Translations under genes and position numbers: made by a program
Notes under the pieces: generated by a model
The model's database searches: none
Told to the model about the DNA's origin: nothing
Seen by the model: the letters and a program-made list of their open reading frames with translations, nothing else
DNA from: an uncultured Actinomycetes bacterium
GTDB taxonomy: Bacteria > Actinomycetota > Actinomycetes > Nanopelagicales > Nanopelagicaceae
DNA: 9,572 nucleotides
Assembly: GCA_903865885.1 (NCBI GenBank)
Contig: CAIPLJ010000055.1
Span: 1 to 9,572 of the forward strand
Direction of reading: 5' to 3'
In this document: piece after piece, positions 1 to 6,147 of the stretch
How positions within the stretch are numbered: position 1 is the stretch's first letter
Layout: the number at the start of each line of letters is the position of its first letter

Positions 1-71
1 ATGGAAAAGCCCGCGTAATTGTCCGTCGTGAAAATGAGGCAGACCTGCTCTCACTTGATGTGAAAGAATAG
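1..71 (+). CDS. lysA: Diaminopimelate decarboxylase, C-terminal end only (partial)
   Basis: An open frame enters from the left edge (first complete codon at 3) and ends with TAG at 69-71. It reads GKARVIVRRENEADLLSLDV followed by KE. The RVIVRRE...DLLSLDV pattern is the typical C-terminus of actinobacterial LysA, the PLP enzyme that decarboxylates meso-diaminopimelate to lysine. lysA directly upstream of hom is a common actinobacterial arrangement. Only 23 residues are visible, with no catalytic residue among them, so the call rests on the tail pattern and the context. The stop lies 4 bases before the hom start, which suggests one transcript and coupled translation. Confidence 0.75.
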   Translation, partial: GKARVIVRRENEADLLSLDVKE

Positions 72-75
72 GTTT

Positions 76-1371
76 ATGAGCCCCGCAGATAAACCAGTTC
101 GCGTTGGCATGCTCGGCTGTGGCGTTGTCGGAAGCCAGGTAGCCCGATTGCTCCTCGAAGATACAGCCGAACTCTCAACTCGCGCTGGCGTAAAGATTGA
201 ACTGACTCGCATTGCAGTTCGCACTATTAAGGATTACCCAGGTCTTAACCCCGCGCTATTTACAACCGATCCATTTTCAATCGTAAATGATCCAGATATC
301 GATTTAATTGTTGAAGTAATGGGGGGGATCGAACCTGCACGCGAACTCGCCATGACAGCGATTAATAACCGTAAATCAATTGTGACTGCAAACAAGGCAC
401 TCCTTGCAAGCCATGGCGCAGATTTATTTACCGCAGCGTATGCAAAGGGTGAAGATATTTACTACGAAGCATCAGTTGCGGGTGCAATTCCAATTATCCG
501 ACCACTGCGCGATTCTTTGGCCGGTGACTTCGTTACACGCCTCATGGGAATCGTAAACGGCACAACAAATTACATTCTTACAAAGATGCATGAAGATAAT
601 CGTGAATTCGCAGATGTCCTCAAAGAGGCACAAGCGCTTGGTTATGCCGAAGCAGACCCAACAGCAGATATTGAAGGATTTGATGCGGCAGCGAAGGCTG
701 CAATCCTTTCAGGACTTGCATTCCACACACGCGTTACTGTCGATGACGTATATCGCGAAGGAATTTCTAAGATCACTCTTGAAGATGTAGCAATTGCTAA
801 GTCGATGGACCATGTTATTAAGTTACTTGCCATCGCAGAGCTCACACCAGCCGATGAAATCTCGGTCCGCGTGCACCCAGTGATGATTGATAAGAGCCAT
901 CCACTTGCTTCTGTTCGCGATGCATTCAATGCTGTATTTATCGAAGCAGAATCTGCGGGGCCTTTGATGTTCTATGGTCGCGGCGCAGGTGGGCAGCCAA
1001 CCGCATCTGCAATCCTTGGCGACATTGTTGCTGTCTCCAGGCACATTGCGCTGAACTCGATTGGGCAGCGCGAAACAGATTATGCAGATCGCGATATTGC
1101 ACCAATTGAAACAACAAAGACTAAGTTTCTTATTCGCCTTGAAGTCGAGGATAAATCAGGTGTTTTGGCTGCAATCGCGAAGGTATTTGCTGATCAAGGC
1201 GTATCTATTCAGACTGTCGATCAAAATGGTCGCCATCAAGATGCCGAGCTAATCATCGTTACTCACCGCGCAACAGAAGGTGAGCTCAAAGCAACTGTTG
1301 AAGCCCTGAAGAAGATGCCGATGGTGACAAAAATTTCTAGCGTTATCCGTGTAGAAGGTGCGATTTCGTAA
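76..1371 (+). CDS. hom: Homoserine dehydrogenase with C-terminal ACT domain
   Basis: This enzyme reduces aspartate semialdehyde to homoserine with NAD(P)H in the cytoplasm, at the branch point toward threonine and methionine. The 431-residue protein has the usual length for the monofunctional enzyme. The Rossmann dinucleotide loop GCGVVG is at residues 14-19 and TANK with the conserved lysine at 104-107. The substrate-domain sequence GIVNGTTNYIL is near 158-168, and the homoserine dehydrogenase signature GYAEADPTADIEGFDAAAK at 189-207 includes acidic residues and K207. GRGAGGQPTASA at about 301-312 closes the catalytic part. Residues from about 350 to 427 form an ACT domain (FLIRLEVEDKSGVLAAIAKVF), which in this family usually mediates feedback inhibition by threonine. 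The ATG at 76 lies 4 bases after the lysA stop. The stop TAA shares its last base with the thrC ATG, so hom and thrC are probably translationally coupled. There is no aspartokinase domain, so that enzyme is encoded elsewhere. Confidence 0.97.
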   Translation: MSPADKPVRVGMLGCGVVGSQVARLLLEDTAELSTRAGVKIELTRIAVRTIKDYPGLNPALFTTDPFSIVNDPDIDLIVEVMGGIEPARELAMTAINNRKSIVTANKALLASHGADLFTAAYAKGEDIYYEASVAGAIPIIRPLRDSLAGDFVTRLMGIVNGTTNYILTKMHEDNREFADVLKEAQALGYAEADPTADIEGFDAAAKAAILSGLAFHTRVTVDDVYREGISKITLEDVAIAKSMDHVIKLLAIAELTPADEISVRVHPVMIDKSHPLASVRDAFNAVFIEAESAGPLMFYGRGAGGQPTASAILGDIVAVSRHIALNSIGQRETDYADRDIAPIETTKTKFLIRLEVEDKSGVLAAIAKVFADQGVSIQTVDQNGRHQDAELIIVTHRATEGELKATVEALKKMPMVTKISSVIRVEGAIS

Positions 1372-2459
1372 TGGGTATCTTCTCTAAAAAAACTGGCGCA
1401 CATCAATGGCGTGGAGTAATCGAGGAATATCGCCATCGCTTACCAGTTTCTGCAAAGACTCCTGTCGTAACGTTGCGTGAAGGTGGAACACCACTTGTGT
1501 ATGCCTGCGTTCTTTCGGAGATGCTTGGAAATAACGTCTGGGTAAAGTTTGAAGGAATTAACCCAACGGGTTCATTTAAAGATCGCGGCATGACCATGGC
1601 AATCTCGAAAGCTGCCGAAGATGGTGCAAAGGCTGTTATCTGCGCTTCAACTGGAAATACATCTGCATCAGCTGCTGCTTATGCAGTCAAGGCCGGAATG
1701 GTTCCTGCAGTTCTCATTCCTGAAGGCAAGATTGCCATGGGTAAATTAGCTCAAGCAGTTGTGCACGGTGCAAAGTTGTTGCAGGTCGATGGAAACTTTG
1801 ATGATTGCTTAGTTCTTGCACGAGATTTATCTGAGCACTATCCAGTTTCACTCGTTAACTCCGTTAATCCCTTTCGCATCGAAGGACAGAAGACTGCAGC
1901 GTTTGAAGTTGTAGACATGCTTGGCGATGCACCAGATATTCACACATTACCTGTCGGAAATGCAGGAAATATCACTGCATACTGGAAGGGCTATAACGAA
2001 TATCGTAACGATAAGATTTCAAAGAAGTTACCTCAGATGTGGGGATTCCAAGCAGCAGGGGCGGCGCCTCTAGTAACTGGCAAGCCAGTTGCTAAGCCAG
2101 AGACAATTGCAACGGCGATCCGTATTGGAAATCCTGCATCTTGGGAGCAGGCGATTGCAGCGCGCGATGAATCAGGCGGACTTATTGATTCAGTCACCGA
2201 TGAGGAGATTCTTGCGGCCTATCACTTACTTGCATCCAAGGAAGGAATCTTCTGCGAACCATCATCTGCTGCTGGCCTTGCTGGGCTTATTAAATATAAG
2301 AACGCTGGAAAGCTTCCAAAAGATAAGACAATCGTTATTACCTGCACTGGAAATGGCTTGAAAGATATTCCGTGGGCGCTCGAAGGTGCCTCAGATCCTG
2401 TGGTTATTCCTGTCAATGCAGATGCTGCGGCTAAAGCTCTTGGTTTAGTGAAGAAGTAG
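1371..2459 (+). CDS. thrC: Threonine synthase (PLP-dependent)
   Basis: Threonine synthase converts O-phosphohomoserine and water to L-threonine and phosphate, the last step of the pathway. The 362-residue protein is the short bacterial/actinobacterial form without the long N-terminal extension of the plant or E. coli types. It is a fold-type II PLP enzyme: the cofactor lysine is K70 in NPTGSFKDRGM, a serine/threonine loop STGNTSAS is at about 93-100, and the phosphate-cradle sequence GNAGNITAYWKGY is near 196-208. CEPSSAAGLAGL (about 295-306) and TCTGNGLKD (about 324-332) are the conserved C-terminal cofactor-site segments. The start ATG overlaps the last base of the hom stop (TAATG), and the gene order hom-thrC-thrB is standard for actinobacteria. 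No anomalies are visible. Confidence 0.97.
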   Translation: MGIFSKKTGAHQWRGVIEEYRHRLPVSAKTPVVTLREGGTPLVYACVLSEMLGNNVWVKFEGINPTGSFKDRGMTMAISKAAEDGAKAVICASTGNTSASAAAYAVKAGMVPAVLIPEGKIAMGKLAQAVVHGAKLLQVDGNFDDCLVLARDLSEHYPVSLVNSVNPFRIEGQKTAAFEVVDMLGDAPDIHTLPVGNAGNITAYWKGYNEYRNDKISKKLPQMWGFQAAGAAPLVTGKPVAKPETIATAIRIGNPASWEQAIAARDESGGLIDSVTDEEILAAYHLLASKEGIFCEPSSAAGLAGLIKYKNAGKLPKDKTIVITCTGNGLKDIPWALEGASDPVVIPVNADAAAKALGLVKK

Positions 2460-2474
2460 AGAAAGAATTGCGCC

Positions 2475-3401
2475 ATGGCTAAGCCAACTTTTAAAGCGAA
2501 TCCGATTCAGGTGCAGGTTCCTGCGACATCTGCAAACCTCGGACCTGGCTTTGATTCATTCGGTTTAGCTTTCGGCATGTATGACCGCTACGTTGCACAA
2601 ATTCTTGATGAAGGTGGTCTGGATATTGATGTAACGGGTGAAGGTGCCGATGAAGTTCCACGCACCGATAAGAATTTACTTGTTAAGGCGATGTATAAAG
2701 GTTTTGATTATCTCGGTGGAAGACCCAAGGGGCTTGCTGTTCGCGCGCTCAATGTGATCCCTCATGGACGCGGACTTGGTTCATCAGCATCTGCAATTAT
2801 CGGTGGACTTGTACTTGCGCGTTCATTGGTGCTCACTGGCACAGACAAGATGAGCGATGAAGAACTTCTTAATTGTGCCAATGAGATGGAAGGCCACCCT
2901 GACAATGTTGCTGCTGCTCTCTTTGGCGGAGCCACAATCGCGTGGCAAGATATCGAAAAAGGCAGAGCTGTCGCCCATGCAATTCACCTACCGGTTGACC
3001 CACGAATCAAAGTGATGGCGTTTATTCCATCAAGTCCACTTGCGACATCGAAGGCGCGAAAGATGTTGCCCGAATCAATTCCATTTGCCGATGCACAACG
3101 AAACACAACTAATGCTGCCTTGATGACTCAGGCAATCACAATCCGACCAGATTTACTCTTTGCTGCAACTGAAGATTTCTTGCATCAGTCATATCGCCAA
3201 GAGGCGATGCCCGCGTCCTTTGCGCTGATGACAAAACTGCGTGCTGCAGGTTTGGCGGCATTTGTATCAGGTGCTGGTCCAACTGTTCTTGCACTTCATA
3301 CTGAGGGTGATGAAGAAACCACACAGCTTTCACGGGCAGGCGGAGCTAAATTTGAGGGTAAATCTCTCGAAATTGCTAGCCGCGGAGCCAGCCTGCTATA
3401 G
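2475..3401 (+). CDS. thrB: Homoserine kinase (GHMP family)
   Basis: This kinase phosphorylates homoserine with ATP to O-phosphohomoserine, the substrate of the upstream threonine synthase. The 308-residue length is typical. The three GHMP kinase motifs are in order: motif 1 VPATSANLGPGFDSFGLAF at about 15-33, the ATP-binding motif 2 PHGRGLGSSASA at 96-107, and C-terminal motif 3 SGAGPTVLAL at 265-274. The substrate-side EMEGHPDNVAAALFGG is at about 137-152. The gene starts 15 bases after thrC; a purine-rich GAGAAAGAA precedes the ATG but is a weak ribosome-binding site, so coupling from thrC may help. It is the last gene of the threonine operon. No convincing intrinsic terminator follows it, so some read-through into the rho leader is possible. 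Confidence 0.97.
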   Translation: MAKPTFKANPIQVQVPATSANLGPGFDSFGLAFGMYDRYVAQILDEGGLDIDVTGEGADEVPRTDKNLLVKAMYKGFDYLGGRPKGLAVRALNVIPHGRGLGSSASAIIGGLVLARSLVLTGTDKMSDEELLNCANEMEGHPDNVAAALFGGATIAWQDIEKGRAVAHAIHLPVDPRIKVMAFIPSSPLATSKARKMLPESIPFADAQRNTTNAALMTQAITIRPDLLFAATEDFLHQSYRQEAMPASFALMTKLRAAGLAAFVSGAGPTVLALHTEGDEETTQLSRAGGAKFEGKSLEIASRGASLL

Positions 3402-3546
3402 TTTTGTCATCAGTTCGAACCCCTTAAGTTATGGGTCAACAAAGAAGAATTGATAAATCCAAGTAGTAAAAATCAAGAAGATAAATCCCAGACTAATTAA
3501 TCCAGGGCGCAACTCATATGGTTAGCCCCAAAGTGAAAAGAAATAC
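3402..3546 (+). promoter_or_regulatory. thrB-rho intergenic region / rho leader
   Basis: This 145-base gap separates the threonine operon from rho. It is AT-richer than its surroundings and holds no clear intrinsic terminator. I could not find a -35/-10 pair with normal spacing. It contains a candidate short upstream ORF that ends on the rho ATG, listed separately. Rho genes in several bacteria are autoregulated by attenuation in their leaders, so a regulatory role here is plausible, but it is inferred from position only. Confidence 0.4.
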
Positions 3547-3550
3547 ATGA
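3518..3550 (+). CDS. Candidate 10-codon leader peptide overlapping the rho start
   Basis: ATG at 3518 opens a frame encoding MVSPKVKRNT that stops at TGA 3548-3550. The stop overlaps the rho ATG at 3547 in an ATGA arrangement typical of translational coupling. An AGGG sequence at 3504-3507 lies about 10 bases upstream and could act as a Shine-Dalgarno element. Ribosomes finishing this peptide would be placed directly on the rho start. A leader peptide upstream of rho (rhoL) is known in E. coli; any relation here is analogy only. Such a short ORF can arise by chance, so support is modest. Confidence 0.3.
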   Translation: MVSPKVKRNT

Positions 3551-5115
3551 CAACAACAGAACCAGTTCGCTCTAGCAGTCCTGAGCTCTCAAGCATGACC
3601 CTTCCTAAGTTAAAGGAAGTTGCGTCGCAGCTCGGCATTGATGGTGCAGCAAAGCTTAAGAAGGATGATCTCGTTACAGCAATCGCAGATCTCCAGGCAG
3701 CGAATCGCGAAGCAGCTAAGGCAGAACGCGAAGCACGCCGCGAGGCTCGCAATGCCAAGAAGAGCAACCGTGACAATAAAAATTCAGATAACGCATCCGA
3801 TGATGGAGATGATGAAGATGATTCATCAGATAACGGTCCATCAACAGATCGCAATTCGGGCGACCGCGATGATCGTGGTGGCCGCAATCGTGGACGCGAT
3901 CGCAATCGTGGACGCGACCGCGGAAACCGTGATCGTGGAAACCGCGAAGAGCGCGAACCAGTAATCGGCGAAGATGATGTCTTGGTACCAGTAGGTGGCC
4001 TCGTAGACATCATGGATAACTACTCATTTATTCGCACAGGTGGATACCTTCCAGGCCCTAACGATGTCTATGTCTCACAAGGACAGGTACGTAAGTACGG
4101 TCTTCGTAAGGGAGACGTAGTAACAGGTCAGGTTCGACAGGCGCGCGAGGGCGAAACTCGTCAGAAGTACAACCCACTTATTACTCTCGAAACAATCAAC
4201 GGAATGCCATTTGAAGAAGCACGTGGACGCGTTGAATTTGGAAAGCTTGTTCCGCTCTATCCTCAAGAGCGTCTCCGCCTTGAAACAGAGCCAAATATTC
4301 TTACAACTCGCGTCATCGATCTGATTGCACCAATCGGTAAGGGTCAGCGCGGACTTATCGTTTCGCCTCCTAAGGCTGGTAAGACAATGGTCTTGCAATC
4401 AATTGCAAACGCAATCACAACAAATAACCCTGAGTGTCACTTGATGGTTGTTCTCGTTGATGAGCGTCCAGAAGAAGTTACAGATATGCAGCGCAGCGTT
4501 AAAGGCGAAGTTATTGCTTCAACTTTTGACCGCCCTGCAGAAGACCACACAACAATTGCAGAGCTTGCTATTGAGCGCGCAAAGCGACTTGTTGAAATGG
4601 GACACGATGTAGTTGTTCTTCTCGACTCAATCACACGTCTTGGTCGCGCATACAACATTGCAGCACCTGCTTCAGGCCGCATCCTCTCTGGTGGCGTTGA
4701 TTCAGCAGCGTTATATCCACCAAAGAAGTTCTTCGGTGCAGCTCGTAATATCGAAGATGGCGGATCGCTGACCATCCTTGCAACAGCTCTTGTTGATACC
4801 GGATCTCGTATGGATGAAGTTATCTTCGAAGAGTTCAAGGGCACCGGAAATATGGAGCTTATTCTGGATCGCCGTATGGCTGATAAGCGCATCTTCCCTG
4901 CAGTCAACGTTGTTGCATCAGGTACACGTAAGGAAGAAATCCTTATGGGAGCTGAAGAACTCAACATTGTCTGGAAGCTTCGTCGCGTGCTTCATGCGCT
5001 CGAACCACAAGCTGCTCTTGAGTTATTGCTCGAGAAGATGAAGGGCACCAAGTCCAACGTTGAATTCTTGATGCAGATTCAAAAGACCACATCAGGACCT
5101 GACGACAGCAAGTAA
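3547..5115 (+). CDS. rho: Transcription termination factor Rho
   Basis: Rho is the hexameric RNA-dependent ATPase/helicase that ends transcription at untranslated RNA. The 522-residue protein is about 100 residues longer than E. coli Rho (419). Order of parts: an N-terminal helical Rho_N/SAP-like domain (about 14-50, LPKLKEVASQLGI), a charged helix (about 52-72), an acidic stretch (about 81-95), an Arg/Gly/Asn-rich stretch (about 107-136), the cold-shock-type RNA-binding domain (about 143-220, with GYLPGPNDVYVSQGQVRKYGL), then the RecA-like motor. Walker A is SPPKAGKT at 273-280, VDERPEEVTDM is at 304-314, Walker B VVVLLD is at 355-360 and SITRLGRAYN follows it. The C-terminal GTGNMELILDRR (about 432-443) and SGTRKEE are conserved subunit-interface segments. 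The extra low-complexity insertion is typical of actinobacterial Rho. The start ATG follows a weak GAAAAG and overlaps a possible upstream ORF. An intrinsic terminator lies 35 bases after the stop. Confidence 0.98.
   Translation: MTTTEPVRSSSPELSSMTLPKLKEVASQLGIDGAAKLKKDDLVTAIADLQAANREAAKAEREARREARNAKKSNRDNKNSDNASDDGDDEDDSSDNGPSTDRNSGDRDDRGGRNRGRDRNRGRDRGNRDRGNREEREPVIGEDDVLVPVGGLVDIMDNYSFIRTGGYLPGPNDVYVSQGQVRKYGLRKGDVVTGQVRQAREGETRQKYNPLITLETINGMPFEEARGRVEFGKLVPLYPQERLRLETEPNILTTRVIDLIAPIGKGQRGLIVSPPKAGKTMVLQSIANAITTNNPECHLMVVLVDERPEEVTDMQRSVKGEVIASTFDRPAEDHTTIAELAIERAKRLVEMGHDVVVLLDSITRLGRAYNIAAPASGRILSGGVDSAALYPPKKFFGAARNIEDGGSLTILATALVDTGSRMDEVIFEEFKGTGNMELILDRRMADKRIFPAVNVVASGTRKEEILMGAEELNIVWKLRRVLHALEPQAALELLLEKMKGTKSNVEFLMQIQKTTSGPDDSK
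3883..3918 (+). repeat. 18-bp tandem duplication in the RG-rich part of rho
   Basis: Two adjacent 18-base units, CGCAATCGTGGACGCGAT at 3883-3900 and the same with a final C at 3901-3918, encode RNRGRD twice. Shorter diverged copies based on CGTGGAAACCGC continue to about 3950. The near identity at DNA level suggests a recent slippage or unequal-exchange duplication inside the disordered insertion of Rho. The period is a multiple of three, so the reading frame is kept. Confidence 0.85.
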
Positions 5116-5150
5116 TTCACGCTAACGTTTAATTCACAGACTCTTCACAA

Positions 5151-5186
5151 GGGCCCCGTTCAGAGATGAGCGGGGCTTTCTGTTTT
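5151..5186 (+). terminator. Intrinsic terminator after rho
   Basis: The arms 5153-5162 (GCCCCGTTCA) and 5167-5176 (TGAGCGGGGC) form a 10-bp stem with one G-U pair around a GAGA tetraloop of the GNRA type. TTTCTGTTTT follows immediately. This is a textbook rho-independent terminator 35 bases after the rho stop and should isolate rho from the next gene. Confidence 0.92.
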
Positions 5187-5236
5187 CCATTGGGCAGCAC
5201 TGCCAGTACACAGCAATTACACAACCTCAATCCGCA

Positions 5237-5242
5237 TACTTT
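5237..5242 (+). promoter_or_regulatory. Possible -10 element for the small secreted protein gene
   Basis: TACTTT fits the actinobacterial TANNNT -10 pattern and would place a transcript start near 5249, about 24 bases before the ATG, with the GGGAGA ribosome-binding site at 5262-5267 inside the leader. I see no good -35 at the right distance. The gene lies behind the rho terminator, so it needs its own promoter. Confidence 0.3.
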
Positions 5243-5272
5243 CTCCATAGGCACTAAACAAGGGAGAGAAAG

Positions 5273-5662
5273 ATGAACTTCATTTCACCAAAGAACGTTG
5301 CACTCTTGGTAGCAGCAGGACTTCTTGCAGGCACAGGATCAGCTGTCGCAGCAGGCACTGCAACACCAGCGCCAACTGCAACAGCTAAGGCACACACACC
5401 AAATCCAGATGTCGCTGCATACAAGACGGCGATCACTGCGTATCGCGCAGGCCACAAAGCTGCAGATGATGCAATGAAGGCTGCGGCAACAACTGCACAA
5501 TCAACACGCGATTCAGCAATTACAGTTGCAACAACACCAGAAGCAAAGAAAGCTGCACGCGATGCCTTTAAAGCTGCAATGACATCCGCACGAGCAACTC
5601 ACGCTGCTGCAATTACAGCCCTTGGCGCAAAGCCAACTCCGCCAGTCAAGGCAGCTAATTAA
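5273..5662 (+). CDS. Small secreted alanine-rich helical-repeat protein, function unknown
   Basis: I do not recognise this gene. The 129-residue product begins with a Sec-type signal peptide: polar/basic start NFISPKN, hydrophobic core VALLVAAGLLAG (9-20), and an AVA cleavage motif at 24-26. There is no cysteine, so it is neither a lipoprotein nor disulfide-bonded, and there is no later membrane segment or LPXTG anchor. A Thr/Pro/Ala linker (about 28-45) leads to an Ala-, Lys-, Arg- and Thr-rich region predicted as mostly helix. Three similar units of about 20 residues occur at 49-68, 67-86 and 98-117, with a shared A-[YMF]-K-x-A-x-T core. The tail is PTPPVKAAN. The ATG has a good ribosome-binding site (AGGGAGAGAAAG just upstream). 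The gene stands alone between the rho terminator and a hairpin after its stop. Codon use resembles the neighbours, so there is no sign of recent transfer. It could be a periplasmic/cell-wall-associated structural or binding protein; nothing in the sequence indicates catalysis. Confidence 0.85.
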   Translation: MNFISPKNVALLVAAGLLAGTGSAVAAGTATPAPTATAKAHTPNPDVAAYKTAITAYRAGHKAADDAMKAAATTAQSTRDSAITVATTPEAKKAARDAFKAAMTSARATHAAAITALGAKPTPPVKAAN

Positions 5663-5690
5663 GCAGATCTCTTTAGACGGGTAGTAGGAG

Positions 5691-5730
5691 GCCGCAGAAT
5701 CCCGCGTGGATTTTGCGGCTGACTGCTTTT
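5691..5730 (+). terminator. Long hairpin after the secreted-protein gene, probable terminator
   Basis: Arms 5691-5702 and 5708-5719 pair over 12 bp (GCCGCA, one G-U, AATCC with GGATT, T, TGCGGC) around a CGCGT loop. The stem is strong, but the T-run (CTTTT, 5726-5730) begins several bases downstream instead of directly after the stem. It most likely terminates the secreted-protein transcript, as imperfect T-tracts are common in actinobacteria. Its 3' arm overlaps a possible -35 for rpmE. Confidence 0.65.
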
Positions 5731-5740
5731 AGGAGAGAAT
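5713..5740 (+). promoter_or_regulatory. Candidate rpmE promoter
   Basis: TTGCGG at 5713-5718 and GAGAAT at 5735-5740 are 16 bases apart and match the -35 and -10 consensus moderately (4 of 6 at the -10). Transcription would start near 5747, just where the first leader stem begins (5749). The -35 lies inside the 3' arm of the upstream hairpin. This is a pattern match only. Confidence 0.35.
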
Positions 5741-5748
5741 TACCGCCT

Positions 5749-5798
5749 ATTGCCACACCTTATGGCGATGACCTGGTTCACCAGCGCGCTGGACCCAG
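5749..5798 (+). promoter_or_regulatory. Structured rpmE leader, possible L31 autoregulatory element
   Basis: Two hairpins fill the leader. The first pairs ATTGCCA (5749-5755) with TGGCGAT (5763-5769), 7 bp with one G-U, around a 7-base loop. The second pairs CCAG (5781-5784) with CTGG (5789-5792) around CGCG. It is extended by CTGGT (5773-5777) against ACCCAG (5793-5798) with small bulges. CTGG 5773-5776 can alternatively pair with CCAG 5781-5784 around TTCA, so two mutually exclusive folds exist. The structure ends about 6 bases before the AGAAGG ribosome-binding site. L31 is known to control its own synthesis in E. coli, and L31 leader RNA motifs have been proposed for actinobacteria. I cannot confirm that this is the same motif. 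Confidence 0.5.
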
Positions 5799-5819
5799 AC
5801 TCAAGAGAAGGAAATGAAA

Positions 5820-6035
5820 ATGAAGAAAGATATCCACCCAGAATATAAAGAGACCCAAGTAACGTGTGGTTGCGGTGAAAAGTTCCTTACCCGCTCAACA
5901 GTTGCAAGCGGTTCAATCTATGTTGAAGTCTGTTCAGTCTGCCACCCGTTCTACACAGGTAAGCAGCGCATCCTCGATACAGGTGGACGCGTCGCTAAGT
6001 TCGAAGAGCGCTTCGGAAAAAAAGAAGCTAAGTAG
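5820..6035 (+). CDS. rpmE: 50S ribosomal protein L31, zinc-binding type
   Basis: L31 bridges the two ribosomal subunits near the central protuberance. From the ATG at 5820 the protein is 71 residues, beginning MKKDIHPEY, which is the exact family N-terminus. A second ATG lies two codons upstream (5814). The AGAAGGA ribosome-binding site at about 5805-5811 is well spaced for 5820 and too close to 5814, so I chose 5820. The zinc-binding cysteines of the C+ form are present: C16 and C18 (CxC) and C38 and C41 (CxxC), followed by HPFYTGKQRILDTGGRVAKFEERF. The presence of all four cysteines marks the zinc-containing paralogue type, not the C- form induced in zinc starvation. It is a single-gene unit with a structured leader upstream and a terminator downstream. 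Confidence 0.96.
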   Translation: MKKDIHPEYKETQVTCGCGEKFLTRSTVASGSIYVEVCSVCHPFYTGKQRILDTGGRVAKFEERFGKKEAK

Positions 6036-6046
6036 CTTTCTAACGA

Positions 6047-6085
6047 GACCGCATCGCAGCCGAAAGGTTGCGGCGCGGTCTTTTT
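6047..6085 (+). terminator. Intrinsic terminator after rpmE
   Basis: Outer arms GACCGC (6047-6052) and GCGGTC (6075-6080) and inner arms TCGCAGCC (6054-6061) and GGTTGCGG (6066-6073) pair across a single A-C mismatch. The loop is a GAAA tetraloop (6062-6065), and TTTTTATTT follows directly. It lies 11 bases after the rpmE stop and separates rpmE from prfA. Confidence 0.94.
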
Positions 6086-6147
6086 ATTTCTCCACAATTT
6101 ATTTGAGTGCAGGATTAGTTACATCAAAAGAGAAGGGATGAAGTCAT

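Noticed and set aside
3418..3437. Possible hairpin ACCC/GGGT after thrB as a terminator
   Set aside because: Only four base pairs around a ten-base loop, with no T-run.
3431..3466. 11-codon ORF (MGQQRRIDKSK) in the rho leader
   Set aside because: There is no ribosome-binding site upstream and no overlap with another start, so chance is the simplest explanation.
3522..4013. Long open frame on the minus strand opposite the 5' part of rho, Ser/Arg-rich
   Set aside because: It is the complement of the low-complexity Asp/Arg/Gly codons of rho; the product is compositionally biased and has no start signal or family resemblance.
4437..4967. 176-codon minus-strand open frame inside rho
   Set aside because: It lies wholly within the conserved ATPase domain of rho and shows a Ser/Arg-biased sequence typical of an antisense shadow.
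5254..5457. Minus-strand open frame opposite the secreted-protein gene
   Set aside because: The plus-strand frame has a good ribosome-binding site, signal peptide and repeats; the reverse frame is hydrophobic only because it mirrors alanine codons.
5814..5819. Upstream in-frame ATG as the start of rpmE
   Set aside because: Spacing to the AGAAGGA site is too short, and the family N-terminus MKKDIHP begins exactly at 5820.
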